DNA from: Verrucomicrobiota bacterium
Lineage (GTDB): Bacteria; Verrucomicrobiota; Verrucomicrobiia; Chthoniobacterales; UBA10450
Assembly (NCBI GenBank): GCA_003219115.1
Contig: QHPN01000065.1
Span: 1 to 14,874, forward strand
DNA length: 14,874 nucleotides
Reading direction: 5' to 3'
Part shown: positions 13,035-14,874 of the stretch, in pieces
Layout: every line of letters starts with the position of its first letter
Numbering within the stretch: position 1 is the first letter of the stretch
Program-made: the position numbers and the translations under genes
The notes under the pieces: model-generated
Told to the model about the DNA's origin: nothing
Seen by the model: the letters and a program-made list of their open reading frames with translations, nothing else
The model's database searches: none

Positions 13035-14111
13035 GTGACCATTCTCGCAATCGAAACCTCCTGCGACGAGACTGCTGTCGCGATTTTACGTGAGCGCAAC
13101 CGCCAGTCTGGGTCAGACCTGCTGGCCAGCGAAGTGGCATCGCAGATTGCCGAACACGAAAAATTCGGCGGCGTGGTTCCGGAAGTGGCGTCGCGCAATC
13201 ATCTCGCGCAGCTCCCGCATTTACTCGAGCGGGCAACAGCATCTGCGAAGATTACGATGAACGAAATCGACGCGTTCGCAGCGACGAGCGGGCCAGGCCT
13301 TGCCAGCTCGCTACTCGTAGGAAATTCAACCGCGAAAGGCCTGGCTATCGGCGCTGGCAAACCATTTCTCGCGATTAATCATCTCGAGGGCCATTTGCTT
13401 TCGCCATTTTTCGGGCGCGAAGGAATCGCACCGAACATTTCTCTCATCGTTAGCGGCGGACACACCTTGCTAGTGAAGGTGCGCGGTATCGGCGATTACG
13501 ACACCTTGGGGGGCACTGTCGATGACGCGGCCGGCGAAGCGTTCGACAAAGTGGCAAAGCTCCTCGGCCTCGGTTATCCCGGCGGGCCGGCAATTGAAGC
13601 GCGCGCAAAAAACGGTGACCCGAAAAAATTCGATCTGCCGCGCAGCATGCTGAATTCAGGGGAGCTGAATTTCAGTTTTAGCGGGTTGAAGACGGCGGTG
13701 CGGTACTTGCTGCCTGTCATCCTGAGCCGCGGAGACGGCGAAGGATCTCGCAAGCGAAGGGAAGACACTCGAGAGATCCCTCGCTTCGCTCGGGATGACA
13801 ATGTGGTGAACGACTTATGCGCTTCCTTTCAACAAGCGGTGATCGATGTCTTGCGGGAAAAAAGTTTACGAGCACTGCGACAAACTAACTCGGGCACACT
13901 GACGTTGAGCGGCGGCGTTAGTTGCAACTGTGCGCTCCGAGAAGATTTACGCGCGATGTGTGAGAAAAACGGAATCGAACTTCTAGTCGCTGAGCCGTGG
14001 TTGTGCACCGACAACGCGGCCATGATCGCGTTCGCCGCGTTGTTGCGACTGCAAAGGGGAATCACTTCACGCCTCGAAGAAGAAATTGATCCCAATCTCG
14101 CGCTGGCGTGA
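13035..14111 (+). CDS. tsaD: tRNA N6-adenosine threonylcarbamoyltransferase TsaD
   Basis: A 358-residue TsaD, which transfers threonylcarbamoyl to A37 of ANN-decoding tRNAs (t6A) together with TsaB and TsaE; the gene is essential in most bacteria. Motifs: IETSCDET (6-13), metal ligands His116 and His120 in NHLEGH, SGGHT (140-144), DDAAGEAFDKVAKLLGLGYP (163-182), FSFSGLKTAVR (213-223), LSGGVSCNCALR (291-302) and CTDNAAMIA (324-332, with Asp326 a metal ligand). The start is a GTG at 13035, chosen because the family's N-terminal strand follows at once; there is no ribosome-binding site. Residues about 227-256 are encoded by an in-frame family-B repeat and have no counterpart in the family. The frame is intact, so it is not called a pseudogene. 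Confidence 0.95.
   Translation: MTILAIETSCDETAVAILRERNRQSGSDLLASEVASQIAEHEKFGGVVPEVASRNHLAQLPHLLERATASAKITMNEIDAFAATSGPGLASSLLVGNSTAKGLAIGAGKPFLAINHLEGHLLSPFFGREGIAPNISLIVSGGHTLLVKVRGIGDYDTLGGTVDDAAGEAFDKVAKLLGLGYPGGPAIEARAKNGDPKKFDLPRSMLNSGELNFSFSGLKTAVRYLLPVILSRGDGEGSRKRREDTREIPRFARDDNVVNDLCASFQQAVIDVLREKSLRALRQTNSGTLTLSGGVSCNCALREDLRAMCEKNGIELLVAEPWLCTDNAAMIAFAALLRLQRGITSRLEEEIDPNLALA
13715..13800. repeat. family-B repeat inserted in frame in tsaD
   Basis: The ends TGTCATCCTGAGC (13715-13727) and GCTCGGGATGACA (13788-13800) are inverted with one mismatch, and AAGGATCTCGC / GAGAGATCCCT pair further in. Its right end matches the half copy at 1952-1981. The roughly 29 encoded residues are strongly charged (SRGDGEGSRKRRED, then TREIPRFARDD) and lie between the FSFSGLKTAVRYLL and DLCASFQQAVIDVL segments. 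Confidence 0.88.
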
Positions 14112-14119
14112 TTTCTCTC

Positions 14120-14225
14120 GGGAGCGCAGGCTGCTAGCCTGCTGGTTTCGGCTGCTAGCCGAAACCGCTGTTTAGACCGTCGTCGGCAAGCTGCCGGCGA
14201 CGGCACGCTAGCAGCGTGTGCTCCC
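14120..14225. repeat. three-way-junction repeat between tsaD and polyprenyl synthase
   Basis: Outer arms (14120-14142 and 14203-14225) match 20 of 23 positions when inverted. Inner hairpins are GGTTTCGGCT-GCT-AGCCGAAACC (14144-14166) and CCGTCGTCGGCA-AGC-TGCCGGCGACGG (14177-14203, one G-U). Fold and size match family A but the arms are different. It begins 9 nt after the tsaD stop codon and separates two converging genes. Confidence 0.85.
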
Positions 14226-14238
14226 CGGAAACAAAAAA

Positions 14239-14874
14239 TCAGTACTCGCGAGCGAGGAGATAGTTCGCAAGTTCGCGGAGCGGCTCTGCTTCTCTGCCAA
14301 AAATTTTGAGCGCGTTCTGTGCATTTTTCGTTAACCGGCGCGCTTCAGCGCGCGAGGCGTCGAGTCCAATCACGGCCGGATACGTCGCCTTTTGCGCGGC
14401 GACATCTTTCCCGGCGCTTTTACCGAGTTTCTCGGTCGTTTGTGTGACGTCGAGAATGTCATCGATCACCTGGAAAGCCAGCCCGAGCGAATGCCCAAAC
14501 TTCGTTAGCGCACGCAATTTTTTTGCATCAGCGTTTGCGCTCATCGCTCCGAGACGAATTGAGGTTGTAATCATCGCAGAGGTCTTATTTTCGTGAATGT
14601 ACCGCAGTTCATCGCGCGAAACTTTTTTCCCTTCCGCTTCGAGATCGGCCACCTGACCGGCAATCAGTTTGCGGCTGCCAGCTGCGACCGCGACCTCACG
14701 CAAAATTTCCGACAGGGGATAACGCCGCGTCAGTTTCGCCCGGGCAGCAATTTCGAATGCGACCGTGAGCAACGCGTCACCAGCCAGAACCGCGATGCCA
14801 TCGCCGAAGACTTTGTGGCAGGTGGCGCGGCCACGACGGAAATCGTCGTTGTCCATGCTCGGCAGATCATCGTG
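14239..14874 (-). CDS. ispA: polyprenyl (farnesyl/geranylgeranyl) diphosphate synthase, N-terminus outside window
   Basis: The last 211 residues of a trans-isoprenyl diphosphate synthase, which condenses isopentenyl diphosphate with allylic diphosphates in isoprenoid synthesis. The reading frame stays open to the right edge, where it reads HDDLPSMDNDDFRRG, the first Asp-rich motif with DDxxxxD. The Met in that motif is therefore not the start; about 80-100 residues are missing. Further on are GDALLT, a conserved KT (ENKTSAMI), and the second Asp-rich motif QVIDDILDVT; KSAGKD matches the GKD loop. The DDLPSMDNDD form with a four-residue insert is typical of bacterial short-chain (FPP/GGPP) enzymes, hence the symbol; exact chain length is not provable from this part. 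It converges on tsaD. Confidence 0.88.
   Translation of the reverse strand, partial: HDDLPSMDNDDFRRGRATCHKVFGDGIAVLAGDALLTVAFEIAARAKLTRRYPLSEILREVAVAAGSRKLIAGQVADLEAEGKKVSRDELRYIHENKTSAMITTSIRLGAMSANADAKKLRALTKFGHSLGLAFQVIDDILDVTQTTEKLGKSAGKDVAAQKATYPAVIGLDASRAEARRLTKNAQNALKIFGREAEPLRELANYLLAREY

Noticed and set aside
13035..14111. tsaD considered as a pseudogene because of the inserted repeat
   Set aside because: The frame is open throughout and all active-site motifs on both sides are intact.

Overview
The window reads as a chromosomal segment of a Gram-negative bacterium of moderately high GC. A TonB-dependent outer-membrane receptor and an ADP-heptose epimerase imply an outer membrane with heptose-containing lipopolysaccharide. 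A bacterial deoxyhypusine-synthase-like protein and dense palindromic intergenic repeats remind me of soil Verrucomicrobiota; that placement is an inference, not something the sequence proves.

Layout, left to right. At the left edge (minus strand) is the N-terminus of ribosomal protein L1. It is preceded on the same strand by an exported metal-dependent amidohydrolase rather than by rplK. A repeat-rich gap leads to a plus-strand OsmC-type protein. Next, on the minus strand, lie the heptose 6-epimerase (rfaD/hldD) and, 136 nt downstream of it, a deoxyhypusine-synthase-like gene. A SAM methyltransferase diverges from rfaD and is bracketed by a near-identical 27-nt direct repeat. A cobalamin riboswitch with a ribosome-binding-site hairpin then controls a BtuB-like TonB receptor. 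After it come rmuC (plus), a DUF885 lipoprotein-like/exported metallohydrolase (minus), a divergent C-terminal processing protease (ctpA-like, plus), tsaD (plus), and at the right edge a polyprenyl diphosphate synthase (minus, N-terminus outside the window).

Most genes are ordinary housekeeping or envelope genes, and I see no defence system, prophage, transposase or CRISPR array. What stands out is the repeat content. At least five families of palindromic elements fill almost every intergenic gap, and several fold as three-way junctions. Two have entered reading frames without breaking them: one adds about 29 residues inside TsaD, and one adds about 43 residues between the riboswitch-controlled start codon and the signal peptide of the vitamin B12 receptor. 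At two other genes (the deoxyhypusine-synthase-like gene and rmuC) the repeat end itself supplies the predicted start codon. The window is therefore a good example of palindromic repeats being taken into protein-coding and translation-control sequence.
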